Assembly (NCBI GenBank): GCA_023394415.1 | Contig: JAEXAR010000040.1 | Coordinates: 83,153 to 147,152, forward strand | Length of the DNA stretch: 64,000 nucleotides | Source of the DNA: Bacteroidota bacterium | Lineage (GTDB): Bacteria > Bacteroidota > Bacteroidia > Flavobacteriales > Weeksellaceae | Direction: 5' to 3' | In this document: piece by piece, positions 1 to 7,784 of the stretch | Numbering within the stretch: position 1 is the first letter of the stretch | Layout: each line of letters opens with the position of its first letter | Notes under the pieces: generated by a model | Databases searched by the model: none | What the model saw: only the letters and a program-made list of their open reading frames with translations | Told to the model about the DNA's origin: nothing | Position numbers and translations under genes: made by a program

Positions 1-372
1 ATAGGTGATTTTACAGTAATGGGAGGGCTTTCTGCAGTGCATCAATTCGGGAAAATAGGCAAGCATGTGATGATTTCAGGGGGAACTTTGGTGAGGAAAG
101 ATATACCACCTTACGTAAAAGTAGCTCGTGAACCAATGTCTTATGCAGGGATTAACTCTGTAGGATTAAGAAGAAGAGGATTTACTAATGATAAAATTTT
201 TGAAATTCAGAAAATTTACAGATACCTTTTCCAATCGAAAATGAACGTTACACAAGCCTCTGCTATTATTGAAAAAGAAATGCTGCCAACTGCAGAACGC
301 GATGAAATTTTGGAATTTATCAAAAATTCACCTCGTGGTATCGTAAAAGGTTACGGAACAGGAAGAGAGTAA
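1..372 (+). CDS. lpxA: UDP-N-acetylglucosamine acyltransferase, 3' part
   Basis: The C-terminal 123 residues of LpxA, which transfers the first 3-hydroxyacyl chain from ACP to UDP-GlcNAc in lipid A synthesis in the cytoplasm. The frame is open from base 1, so the start lies upstream of the window; the first internal ATG (base 19) is not the start. Visible are the end of the left-handed beta-helix (GDFTVMGGLSAVHQF, then GKIGKHVMISGG) and the helical LpxA C-terminus with the conserved VGLRRRGF stretch. It is followed by efp and an lpxD-like gene, a lipid A neighbourhood typical of flavobacteria. Family assignment is secure. Confidence 0.93.
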   Translation: MGDFTVMGGLSAVHQFGKIGKHVMISGGTLVRKDIPPYVKVAREPMSYAGINSVGLRRRGFTNDKIFEIQKIYRYLFQSKMNVTQASAIIEKEMLPTAERDEILEFIKNSPRGIVKGYGTGRE

Positions 373-460
373 GATGTGAATGTTTAATTTTAATTCAAAA
401 TAAAACTAAAACTTTTACCTTCATCTCAATTCAACAAAAATAATTAATAATAAATAAAGT

Positions 461-499
461 GTTTAAAGAAACCTAAACTTTAAACCTTCAACTTTAAAC
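461..499. repeat. Inverted GTTTAAAG/CTTTAAAC words
   Basis: In the 137-nt lpxA-efp spacer, GTTTAAAG at 461-468 faces two copies of CTTTAAAC at 478-485 and 492-499. It is one of several related spacer repeats in this window built from AAACTTTAAAC or GAAACTTGAAAC words. No U-tract follows, so it is not an obvious terminator. Confidence 0.5.
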
Positions 500-509
500 T
501 AAATTTTAA

Positions 510-1073
510 ATGGCAACAAGTAATGATATCAGAAAAGGTCTGTGCATCGAGTACAGCAATGATATTTTTAAAGTAATTGAATTTTTACACGTAAAACCCG
601 GGAAAGGTCCTGCGTTTGTAAGAACAAAACTTAAATCGGTAACCAACGGAAAGGTGATAGATAATACTTTTTCTGCGGGTCACAAAATTGATGAAGTTAA
701 AGTAATTACCAGAAAATTTCAGTATTTGTATGATGACGATAATGGATTCCACTTTATGAATAATGACGACTTCTCTCAAATTTACATCAACAAGGAAATG
801 ATTGAAAATGCACAGTTTATGAAACCGGGAGAGGAAGTAACCATTATTTTGAAAGAAGTTGATGAATCTCCTCTTTCTGCTGAAATTCCTCCAACTGTGT
901 ATTTGGAAGTTGTGGAAGCAGATCCTGGAGTAAAAGGTAACACCGCAACTAATGCCCTTAAAAATGCGATTGTAGAAACTGGTGCAAGAGTGATGGTACC
1001 TCTATTCATCGAACCTGGAGATAAAATTAAAGTTAATACTGAAGATGGTTCGTATTTAGAAAGAGTAAAGTAA
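510..1073 (+). CDS. efp: Elongation factor P
   Basis: EF-P, 187 residues, the usual length. It binds between the P and E sites of stalled ribosomes and promotes peptide bond formation at polyproline stretches. The N-terminal KOW-like domain carries the loop VKPGKGPAF with Lys32 at the tip, the position modified in many bacteria; an Arg here would have indicated EarP-type rhamnosylation. Two OB-fold domains follow, ending with the conserved GDKIKVNTEDGSYLERV. The ATG start gives the standard N-terminus. It lies between two lipid A genes, 137 nt after lpxA. Confidence 0.97.
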   Translation: MATSNDIRKGLCIEYSNDIFKVIEFLHVKPGKGPAFVRTKLKSVTNGKVIDNTFSAGHKIDEVKVITRKFQYLYDDDNGFHFMNNDDFSQIYINKEMIENAQFMKPGEEVTIILKEVDESPLSAEIPPTVYLEVVEADPGVKGNTATNALKNAIVETGARVMVPLFIEPGDKIKVNTEDGSYLERVK

Positions 1074-1089
1074 CAAATTCTATAAATTT

Positions 1090-1155
1090 GTTTCAGGTTT
1101 CAAGTTTCAGGTTCAAAGCGATACAATTTTGAACTTGAAACTTGAGACCTGAAAC
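1090..1155. repeat. 28-bp imperfect inverted repeat in the efp-lpxD spacer
   Basis: The arms are 1090-1117 and 1128-1155, with a 10-nt loop. They differ at 2 of 28 positions and consist of iterated GTTTCA / TGAAAC words. There is no T-run after the second arm, and the next gene starts 16 nt later, so this is not a standard terminator. The same word family recurs at 27757-27810, 50063-50127 and 50702-50743. Confidence 0.75.
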
Positions 1156-1171
1156 GTTTTAAATCAAAAAA

Positions 1172-2071
1172 ATGACTTTCAATCAACCACAAAATTTAAA
1201 AACCATAGCAGAACTGATAGGTGCAAAATTTATTGGGGATGAAAATTTTCAAGTTTTCGGAACTAATGAAATCCATATGGTAAAGCCCGGTGAAATCGTT
1301 TTTGTTAATCATCCGAAATATTACGACAAAGCTCTTAATTCAGCAGCTACCATTATTCTTATTGATAAAGAGGTGGATTGTCCTGAAGGTAAGGCTCTTC
1401 TTATTTCTGCTGATCCTTTCAGAGATTTTAATATCATTAATAATCATTTTACTAAAATTTCTAATTTCAAAGAAGAGCTTCACAATGTAGAAGTGGGTGA
1501 AGGCACTTTTATACATCCAACTGCTGTACTTGGAAACGATGTGAAAATTGGTAACAACTGTCATATTTTTCCGAATGTTGTGATTGGAGACCGCACTGTG
1601 ATTGGTGATAATGTGATTATACAAGCTAATACAGTTTTAGGTGGTGATGCTTTTTATTACCGAAAATTTAACGGAAATTTTGACCGTTTAATATCTGTAG
1701 GCAATGTGGTGATTGAAAATAATGTAGAAATTGGTAATGGCTGTACGATTGATCGTGGTGTTACGGATTCAACAGTGATTGGTGAAGGTTCTGTTTTGGA
1801 CAATCAAATTCAAATCGGTCACGATACAATCATTGGAAAAAAAGTTCTTATTGCTTCGCAAACCGGAATTGCTGGATGTTGTGTGATTGAAGATGAAGTA
1901 ACGATTTGGGGACAGGTTGGTATGGCTTCAGGTGTAAGAGTTGAATCCGGATCAGTTCTTTTAGGTAAAACCGGCGTTAATAAAAACCTTAAGAAAGGAA
2001 CTTATTTTGGACCTTTAGCAGAAGAATTTAAAGAGTACCTAAAGAAGGAAATTAAACTCAACAAATTATAA
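1172..2071 (+). CDS. lpxD: LpxD-like UDP-3-O-acylglucosamine N-acyltransferase
   Basis: A 299-residue hexapeptide-repeat acyltransferase. The N-terminal domain (about residues 1-100) has the LpxD non-repeat uridine-binding fold; after about residue 105 come left-handed beta-helix repeats. His217 in IQIGHD matches the catalytic His region of LpxD, followed by GIAGCC. LpxD adds the N-linked 3-hydroxyacyl chain to UDP-3-O-acyl-GlcN. Related flavobacteria, from memory, carry another lpxD upstream of lpxA, so this may be a paralogue with a different acyl or sugar substrate; that is inference, since the upstream DNA is not visible. Confidence 0.85.
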   Translation: MTFNQPQNLKTIAELIGAKFIGDENFQVFGTNEIHMVKPGEIVFVNHPKYYDKALNSAATIILIDKEVDCPEGKALLISADPFRDFNIINNHFTKISNFKEELHNVEVGEGTFIHPTAVLGNDVKIGNNCHIFPNVVIGDRTVIGDNVIIQANTVLGGDAFYYRKFNGNFDRLISVGNVVIENNVEIGNGCTIDRGVTDSTVIGEGSVLDNQIQIGHDTIIGKKVLIASQTGIAGCCVIEDEVTIWGQVGMASGVRVESGSVLLGKTGVNKNLKKGTYFGPLAEEFKEYLKKEIKLNKL

Positions 2072-2110
2072 AAACAACATCACTTTTTACAAAAATCCAA
2101 TTTTATTGAG

Positions 2111-2118
2111 TAAATTTG
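2111..2118 (+). promoter_or_regulatory. -7 promoter box for sucD
   Basis: TAAATTTG matches the Bacteroidota -7 consensus TAnnTTTG exactly and lies 42 nt upstream of the sucD ATG. A run of T at 2084-2088 is a weak candidate for the -33 element. This suggests that sucD has its own promoter in addition to any read-through from the lipid A genes. Confidence 0.5.
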
Positions 2119-2160
2119 TGGAAATCAAAATTTAAGAAAAATAAATTTAAAAAATAAGAA

Positions 2161-3033
2161 ATGTCAGTATTAGTAAACAAAGATTCTAAAGTAATCGTAC
2201 AAGGATTTACAGGTAACGAAGGAACGTTCCACGCAACACAAATGATTGAATATGGAACCAACGTTGTAGGAGGTGTAACTCCGGGTAAAGGAGGTTCTGA
2301 GCACCTTGGGAAACCGGTTTTCAACACTGTAGCTGAAGCGGTGGAGAAGGCAGGAGCTAATGTTTCTATCATCTTTGTACCACCGGCATTTGCAGCCGAT
2401 GCTATTATGGAAGCCGCAGAAGCTGGAATTAAGGTTATCGTAGCGATTACAGAAGGAATTCCGGTTGCTGATATGGTAAAAGTGAAATCTTATATTGCTG
2501 ACAGAGATACAAGACTTATCGGTCCTAACTGTCCCGGAATTATTACTTCAGATGAAGCTAAAATCGGAATTATGCCGGGCTTCGTTTTCAAAAAAGGTAG
2601 AGTAGGGATTGTTTCAAAATCTGGTACTTTAACTTATGAAGCTGCTGATCAGGTTGTAAGAGCAGGTTACGGTGTTTCTACTGCCATTGGAATTGGTGGA
2701 GACCCAATTATCGGAACGACAACAAAAGAAGCGTTAGAACTTTTCATCAACGATCCTGAAACAGATGCTGTGGTGATGATTGGTGAAATTGGTGGTTCAT
2801 TAGAAGCTGAAGCTGCAAGATGGTATAAAGCAAGCGGCTCTACAAAGCCTGTGGTTGGCTTCATCGCAGGACAAACAGCACCTAAAGGAAGAACAATGGG
2901 ACATGCAGGAGCAATTGTAGGTGGAGCAGAAGATACTGCGCAAGCCAAAATGGAAATTATGAGAGAAAACGGAATCAACGTGGTAGATTCTCCAGCTGAT
3001 ATTGGTGAAACTGTCGCTAAAGTTCTAGGATAA
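2161..3033 (+). CDS. sucD: Succinate-CoA ligase, ADP-forming, alpha subunit
   Basis: SucD, 290 residues, normal length. With SucB it interconverts succinyl-CoA and succinate with substrate-level phosphorylation in the TCA cycle. The N-terminal CoA-binding Rossmann domain carries VQGFTGNEGTFH and GGVTPGKGG; the C-terminal ligase domain carries GHAGAIVGG, with His248 as the residue phosphorylated during catalysis. The beta subunit gene is not in this window. The ATG start gives the standard MSVLVNKDSKVIVQGF N-terminus. It has its own predicted promoter and the spacer to the next gene is only 20 nt. Confidence 0.96.
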   Translation: MSVLVNKDSKVIVQGFTGNEGTFHATQMIEYGTNVVGGVTPGKGGSEHLGKPVFNTVAEAVEKAGANVSIIFVPPAFAADAIMEAAEAGIKVIVAITEGIPVADMVKVKSYIADRDTRLIGPNCPGIITSDEAKIGIMPGFVFKKGRVGIVSKSGTLTYEAADQVVRAGYGVSTAIGIGGDPIIGTTTKEALELFINDPETDAVVMIGEIGGSLEAEAARWYKASGSTKPVVGFIAGQTAPKGRTMGHAGAIVGGAEDTAQAKMEIMRENGINVVDSPADIGETVAKVLG

Positions 3034-3053
3034 ATCATATCTAAAAAACACTT

Positions 3054-3712
3054 ATGAAAAAAATTATTTTAAGCTTATTTGCTTTATCTGCTACCGGAAT
3101 AAGTGCGCAAGTAGATTTTAGCAATACACGTTTTGGTATTACTGCGGATATAATTATTCCCGTGTGCAAAATGCCCATAATCCATCAGGACCAAGACATA
3201 CCTTGCAAGCTGGACTTTTGGCATTAATACCAGTTGATAATAAAGATCAGTTTTATCTACAACCGGAAGTAGTTTATTATGGTGCAGGAGAAACTGGGAG
3301 AGAGAAAGCTCAAGCTGGAAAGGTAGGTTATGATGCGGTTTATGCTAACAACTACATTAGTGTTCCGGTGTATTTAAAAGGATATTTTTCAGAAGCTGAA
3401 TCTGAGTTTTTTGGAATGTTTGGACCAAGGTTTAATTTCCTTATTAATCAGAAGGTAACAAAACCTGCAAAGCAAGCTTATACAATTGAAGGAGATCAAT
3501 ATGCTAATGGTAAGGCAGCTGCTTTTGGTTGGGGTCTTGGTGCTGGAATTGGTTATAGCTATAAGAGAAAACTGGAATTAACCGGAAGATTTGATGCCGG
3601 AATTTCTAACACATATCCAGGTTTGATGACTGAAAATGGAGCAGATCCAAATATTCAGAAAAAGAAAAGTCAACATGTGGTAAGCCTTAATTTAAGTTAT
3701 ATTTTCGATTAA
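3054..3712 (+). pseudogene. Frameshifted PorT-type outer-membrane beta-barrel protein
   Basis: The ATG at 3054 starts a signal peptide (MKKIILSLFALSATGISAQ) and reads 31 codons to ...FGITA. The reading frame then continues one frame over from 3146 (GYNYSRVQNAHNPSG) to the stop at 3710-3712. Restoring one G in the GCGG at 3144-3147 would join both parts into a 219-residue barrel of the PorT/OmpW-like size. As read, translation from 3054 ends after about 57 residues. The C-terminal part (VVSLNLSYIFD) ends in Phe-Asp with alternating aromatic strands, as in small outer-membrane barrels. Either a true pseudogene, a phase variant or a sequencing/assembly error. Confidence 0.8.
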
Positions 3713-3736
3713 TTTATTGATAATAGATATACTTAT

Positions 3737-3778
3737 AAAAAATCCGGCGCAGCTATGCTGCGCCGGATTTTTTTTTAT
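3737..3778. terminator. Bidirectional intrinsic terminator
   Basis: A perfect 13-bp GC-rich stem (3741-3753 with 3757-3769) with a TAT loop, flanked by A-run and T-run on either side. It sits between the convergent barrel gene and the ABC permease and should stop transcription from both. Confidence 0.95.
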
Positions 3779-3795
3779 CGTGTAATTTTTACTTG

Positions 3796-5115
3796 CTAGT
3801 TTCTAATCCATTTCCAAAGCTCTTTTATTGTTGCTTTATTACCATACATTAAAATTCCAACTTTATAAATTTTGGAGGCTATAAATACCATTAATAATGT
3901 TGCTCCTATCAGTAAAGCTATCGATAATACGATTTGCCAAATAGGAACTCCAAACGGAATTCTAGCAATCATCGCCACTGGAGACGTAAATGGTATGATT
4001 GAAAGCCAAAATGCCATAGGTCCTTCAGGATTATTCATAATGGTAATGCTACCATACATCCCAATCATCAAAGGTAATATGGCGAAAAGTGTAAATTGTT
4101 GTGTCTCCGTTTCATTATCTACTGCCGAACCAATTGCGGCATACATTGCACTATAGAAAATATATCCCAGTAAAAAGAATACAATAAATACGAAAATAAT
4201 CAATGGGAAATTCATTTCCAGTAACGTATGTGATATTTCTGTAGCCATTTTTTGGGGATCGAAAGCATTGGTAACCGCAGCGGTTTCTTCACTTCCTATC
4301 GGTAGATTTTTATTCATTACGGAAAAACCAGTGTTCAAGAAAAGGGCAGCTCCAACAGACATTGTAATCCAAATTACAAATTGGGTTAAAGCAACCATGG
4401 TGACACCGATAATTTTTCCCATCATCAACTCAAAAGGTTTTACGGATGAAATGATAATTTCTACCACACGGTTGTTTTTTTCTTCCAAAACACTTCGCAT
4501 CACCCTAACGCCATAAATAATGATGAACATGAAAACGACATACATCAACACCATTGAAAGCCCATATTTCACTCCAAAAACCATATCATTGTCATCATCT
4601 TTTTGATCTACAACGTTTTCCGCTGTTAGAGAAAAACCCCTGTCAATATCTTTTATTTGCGACTCATCCAATCCTAAAGCCTTTATTTTCTCGCTTCGTA
4701 TTACTTTTTCAAGGTCGATGCTGATGTTGTTTTTGGTTTCAAAGCCGATTTTTTTATTCACTAAAAGTTTGGTATTGTCTTCCAGTTTCTTAAAATCGTT
4801 GTTTTCCAGTTTAGGGATGATTAAAAGTCCGTCAATACCTTGCATGTCTTTAAGGGTAGCTTTCAGAGAGGCTTCGTTAATTTCCGGAACGTAAACGTAT
4901 TTCAGATTTTCATCCGATTTTAATTTGTTCTGGAATAGTCCGCTTTTATCAATCACATTGAAGGAATGTGTAGATTCATTAGCTTTGAACATCAAAGCAA
5001 TTAAAGCTCCAAAACCTACGATAAGCAATGGTGCCAAAAGGGTGAGGATGATAAAGGATTTCTTCTTTACCTGCGTCAAAAATTCACGCTTGGCAATGAG
5101 TATAATGTTTTTCAT
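3796..5115 (-). CDS. ABC-2 type permease (NatB-like)
   Basis: A 439-residue ABC-2 membrane protein. The N-terminus (MKNIILIAKREFLTQVKKKSF) has the typical basic helix leading to a first membrane segment at about residues 20-43. A large extracytoplasmic domain covers about residues 45-175, then a group of five or so membrane segments runs to the C-terminus, including GVRVMRSVLEEKNNRVVEIIISS, the conserved ABC-2 coupling loop. Its gene begins 3 nt after the stop of the ATPase gene, so the two form a transporter pair. The substrate cannot be read; NatAB exports sodium, but many homologues do not. Confidence 0.87.
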   Translation of the reverse strand: MKNIILIAKREFLTQVKKKSFIILTLLAPLLIVGFGALIALMFKANESTHSFNVIDKSGLFQNKLKSDENLKYVYVPEINEASLKATLKDMQGIDGLLIIPKLENNDFKKLEDNTKLLVNKKIGFETKNNISIDLEKVIRSEKIKALGLDESQIKDIDRGFSLTAENVVDQKDDDNDMVFGVKYGLSMVLMYVVFMFIIIYGVRVMRSVLEEKNNRVVEIIISSVKPFELMMGKIIGVTMVALTQFVIWITMSVGAALFLNTGFSVMNKNLPIGSEETAAVTNAFDPQKMATEISHTLLEMNFPLIIFVFIVFFLLGYIFYSAMYAAIGSAVDNETETQQFTLFAILPLMIGMYGSITIMNNPEGPMAFWLSIIPFTSPVAMIARIPFGVPIWQIVLSIALLIGATLLMVFIASKIYKVGILMYGNKATIKELWKWIRN

Positions 5116-5118
5116 GTT

Positions 5119-6030
5119 CTATTGATTTGTGGAAACAGCATTTATAAACACTTCATTCATACTCGGAATTTTTTCGTCGAAAGAACGTATTTTACCAATT
5201 TGCATCAGCTCATTCAATATAAAATTCTGATTCTGTGTATCTTTTAGGTCAAATGAAATTAAATCATTTTCATTTTTGAAATCTTCCAGATGATGCGTTT
5301 TTCTGAACAGTTCAAAATGTTCACTGTTCACATCCGAAAGTGTTACTGAAAAAATATTCTTTTTGAAATTTTCTCTTACATCGAACACTTTTCCGTCCAA
5401 AACTTTTTTAGAATTATTGATAAGTGCCACATAATCACACATTTCTTCAACGCTTTCCATTCTGTGAGTAGAAAGAATAATTGTTGTTCCTTGATTTTTA
5501 AGATTAATAATTTGATCTTTAATGAGGTTGGCATTCACGGGATCGAAACCGGAAAATGGCTCATCCAAAATCAAAAGTTTGGGTTTGTGAAGAACGGTAA
5601 CTACAAATTGTATTTTCTGCGCCATTCCTTTGGATAGTTCAGAAAGTTTCTTCTTCCACCATTGGTCTATGTTGAGCTTATCAAACCAATATTTGGCTTC
5701 TTGCAGCGCATCGTTTTTGCTCATTCCTTTTAGTTCGCCAAAGTATAAAAGCTGATCGCCAACGGTCATATTTTTATACAATCCGCGTTCTTCAGGCATA
5801 TAACCAATTTGTTTGATGTGGTTGGGATTCAGCTTTTCAGAGTTGATAAACACTTCTCCTGAATCTGCTTGTAAAATTTGGTTTACAATTCGTATAAATG
5901 TTGTTTTGCCGGCACCATTTGGACCGAGAAGTCCATAAATAGTGGCTTCAGGAACATCGATGCTGAAATCTTGCAACGCAATTTTTTTTCCAGAATTGTA
6001 TGATTTTGTGACGTGTTCTGCTTTTAGCAT
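5119..6030 (-). CDS. ABC transporter ATP-binding protein (NatA-like)
   Basis: A 303-residue ATPase. Walker A GPNGAGKTT (about residues 36-44), Q-loop in IGYMPEERGLY, signature LSKGMAQK (a variant of LSGGQ with Lys and Met), Walker B LLILDEPFSG and the switch His in LSTHRM are all present, so it should hydrolyse ATP. The C-terminal 90 residues form the extra domain found in NatA/DrrA-type ATPases. It is the first gene of a two-gene unit with the downstream permease. Confidence 0.9.
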   Translation of the reverse strand: MLKAEHVTKSYNSGKKIALQDFSIDVPEATIYGLLGPNGAGKTTFIRIVNQILQADSGEVFINSEKLNPNHIKQIGYMPEERGLYKNMTVGDQLLYFGELKGMSKNDALQEAKYWFDKLNIDQWWKKKLSELSKGMAQKIQFVVTVLHKPKLLILDEPFSGFDPVNANLIKDQIINLKNQGTTIILSTHRMESVEEMCDYVALINNSKKVLDGKVFDVRENFKKNIFSVTLSDVNSEHFELFRKTHHLEDFKNENDLISFDLKDTQNQNFILNELMQIGKIRSFDEKIPSMNEVFINAVSTNQ

Positions 6031-6081
6031 TACAATTTTGTTTAATAATTAGTGGGAAAAGACAGTTAAATGTTACGGTGA

Positions 6082-6669
6082 TTATGAAATCCAAATCTGT
6101 TCTTCTTTAATGATTTTCCAGACGCCATTTTCTTTTTTCAAGTAAATCAATAGACCAAGTCCACATTTGCTTCCACAGTAGTGTTGATATCTTATAACGG
6201 CTTTATTTTTTGAAATATAAACGGGCTCAGATAACTCATAATCACCCAAATAAGTAGGCTTTTTCTCATTGTTATCAATAGGAAGAGATTTGTCAAGCCG
6301 TTTTGCAAATTTGGGTTCAGTAATTTTTGAAAAATCAAGTTTGCAATCAGATATGGTTTTTCTAGATTCAACTAATATTGGACTCAAATTAAATTCATCC
6401 GAAGGATTTAAAGTATCCAAGATTGATAATTGGCTGTCCAAATAATATTTCAGCGATTGCGTTTTGTAAAGACTGTCAGAAATCTTTGGAAGAATGCTAT
6501 CTATTTCTTTACGACTGTAATTATTTGGCCAATGCAAATGATTGAGTATAATCCCATAAGTTGAAACCTTGTCTTTCAGGACTGTATTATAAATTTTATA
6601 GTCGTCTTCTTCAGTGTTTTTTGTACAACTAAATAAGATTAAAATCAGAAAAAAATAGATTATTCTCAT
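6082..6669 (-). CDS. Hypothetical lipoprotein
   Basis: 195 residues. The N-terminus is a lipoprotein signal with lipobox LFSC and Cys15 as the lipidation site; the residues after it are acidic and polar (TKNTEEDD), which agrees with export to the outer membrane. I recognise no domain. The C-terminal part (VWKIIKEEQIWIS, preceded by YCGSKCGLGLLIYL with two Cys four residues apart) looks like a beta-rich NTF2- or lipocalin-like end, which is a guess. It lies between the ABC pair and dusB. Confidence 0.7.
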   Translation of the reverse strand: MRIIYFFLILILFSCTKNTEEDDYKIYNTVLKDKVSTYGIILNHLHWPNNYSRKEIDSILPKISDSLYKTQSLKYYLDSQLSILDTLNPSDEFNLSPILVESRKTISDCKLDFSKITEPKFAKRLDKSLPIDNNEKKPTYLGDYELSEPVYISKNKAVIRYQHYCGSKCGLGLLIYLKKENGVWKIIKEEQIWIS

Positions 6670-6723
6670 CCTTTTGAATCAAATTTTGAAAGTATTATAA
6701 GGGTTATAGCTTGAATTTATAAT

Positions 6724-7716
6724 TTAAACAAAAGAGTGCTCTTTATAAAAAGTATCGGTTTCCGCAATCAGTTCATCCATTTCCGTTAAAGTGAAAACCT
6801 CTAGAAATCTGCGTTTAAAATCCTTAAAATGCGGAATCCCACGGAAATAATTGCTGTAATGCTGGCGCATTTCAATCAGTCCAACACGTTCGCCCTTCCA
6901 TTCTGTACTCCATTCTGCGTGCTGTCTTACTGCCTCCAAACGTTGAGAAATTGTGGGTTCCGGCAAAATTTCTCCGGTATTGAAAAAATGTTTTATTTCA
7001 TTAAAAATCCAAGGATAACCAATTGCACCACGACCTATCATAACGCCGTCGCAATTATATTTCTCCCGGTACTCTTTTGCTTTTTCCGGACTGTCGATGT
7101 CGCCGTTTCCAAAAATTGGAATTTCGATATTTGGATTATTCTTAATTCTTGAGATATGATCCCAATCTGCTTCGCCTTTATACATCTGCGAACGGGTTCT
7201 GGCGTGAATGGTAAGGGCTTTTATACCTGCTTCCTGAAGCCTTTCAGCTACTTCGTCGATATTAATACTATCAAAATCCCAACCTAAACGTGTTTTCACG
7301 GTTACCGGCAAATGAGTTGAATTTACAACGGCTTTGGTAAGTCGAACCATTAAATCAATATCTTTCAAAACACCTGCGCCTGCACCTTTGCAAACCACTT
7401 TCTTTACGGGACAGCCAAAATTGATATCTACCAAATCCGGTTCCACCGTTTCCACAATTTTTGCCGACATTGCCATCGCTTCTTCATCTCCACCGAAAAT
7501 CTGAATTCCGACCGGTCTTTCATAATCGAAAATATCGAGTTTTTTGCGTGATTTTATAGCATCGCGAATCAAACCTTCAGAAGAAATAAACTCTGAATAC
7601 ATCAAATCTGCCCCGTGCATTTTGCAAAGCCTGCGAAAAGGCGGATCGCTTACATCCTCCATTGGTGCAAGCAAGAGCGGAAATTCCGGCAGTTCTATGT
7701 TCCCGATTTTTACCAT
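6724..7716 (-). CDS. dusB: tRNA-dihydrouridine synthase
   Basis: A 330-residue flavoprotein of the Dus family (TIM barrel plus C-terminal helical tRNA-binding domain) that reduces uridines in tRNA D-loops. FMN-binding LLAPMEDVSD is at residues 14-23. The active-site Cys is Cys109 in VKKVVCKGAGAGV. TVKTRLGWD, TIHARTR and GNGDI are the expected barrel motifs. The family branch looks like DusB. The ATG lies only 4 nt after a perfect -7 promoter box, so the mRNA is predicted to be leaderless. Confidence 0.94.
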   Translation of the reverse strand: MVKIGNIELPEFPLLLAPMEDVSDPPFRRLCKMHGADLMYSEFISSEGLIRDAIKSRKKLDIFDYERPVGIQIFGGDEEAMAMSAKIVETVEPDLVDINFGCPVKKVVCKGAGAGVLKDIDLMVRLTKAVVNSTHLPVTVKTRLGWDFDSINIDEVAERLQEAGIKALTIHARTRSQMYKGEADWDHISRIKNNPNIEIPIFGNGDIDSPEKAKEYREKYNCDGVMIGRGAIGYPWIFNEIKHFFNTGEILPEPTISQRLEAVRQHAEWSTEWKGERVGLIEMRQHYSNYFRGIPHFKDFKRRFLEVFTLTEMDELIAETDTFYKEHSFV

Positions 7717-7720
7717 TTTG

Positions 7721-7728
7721 CAAAAATA
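7721..7728 (-). promoter_or_regulatory. -7 promoter box of dusB, leaderless start
   Basis: On the minus strand TATTTTTG, an exact match to TAnnTTTG, ends 4 nt before the dusB ATG. If the transcript starts at the usual distance from this box, the first base is at or next to the A of the start codon. Confidence 0.6.
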
Positions 7729-7741
7729 AGGTTTATAAATT

Positions 7742-7773
7742 AAAAAACTCTGAAGTTTTAGGCTTCAGAGTTT
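7742..7773 (-). terminator. Terminator after the Asp-box gene
   Basis: An 11-bp stem (7745-7755 with 7763-7773) and a 7-nt loop; on the minus strand it is followed by a short T-run. It lies directly downstream of the stop at 7785 and separates that gene from dusB. Confidence 0.85.
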
Positions 7774-7784
7774 GTATAAAAAAA

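Noticed and set aside
1090..1155. Intrinsic terminator after efp
   Set aside because: There is no T-run after the second arm, and the next gene begins 16 nt later.
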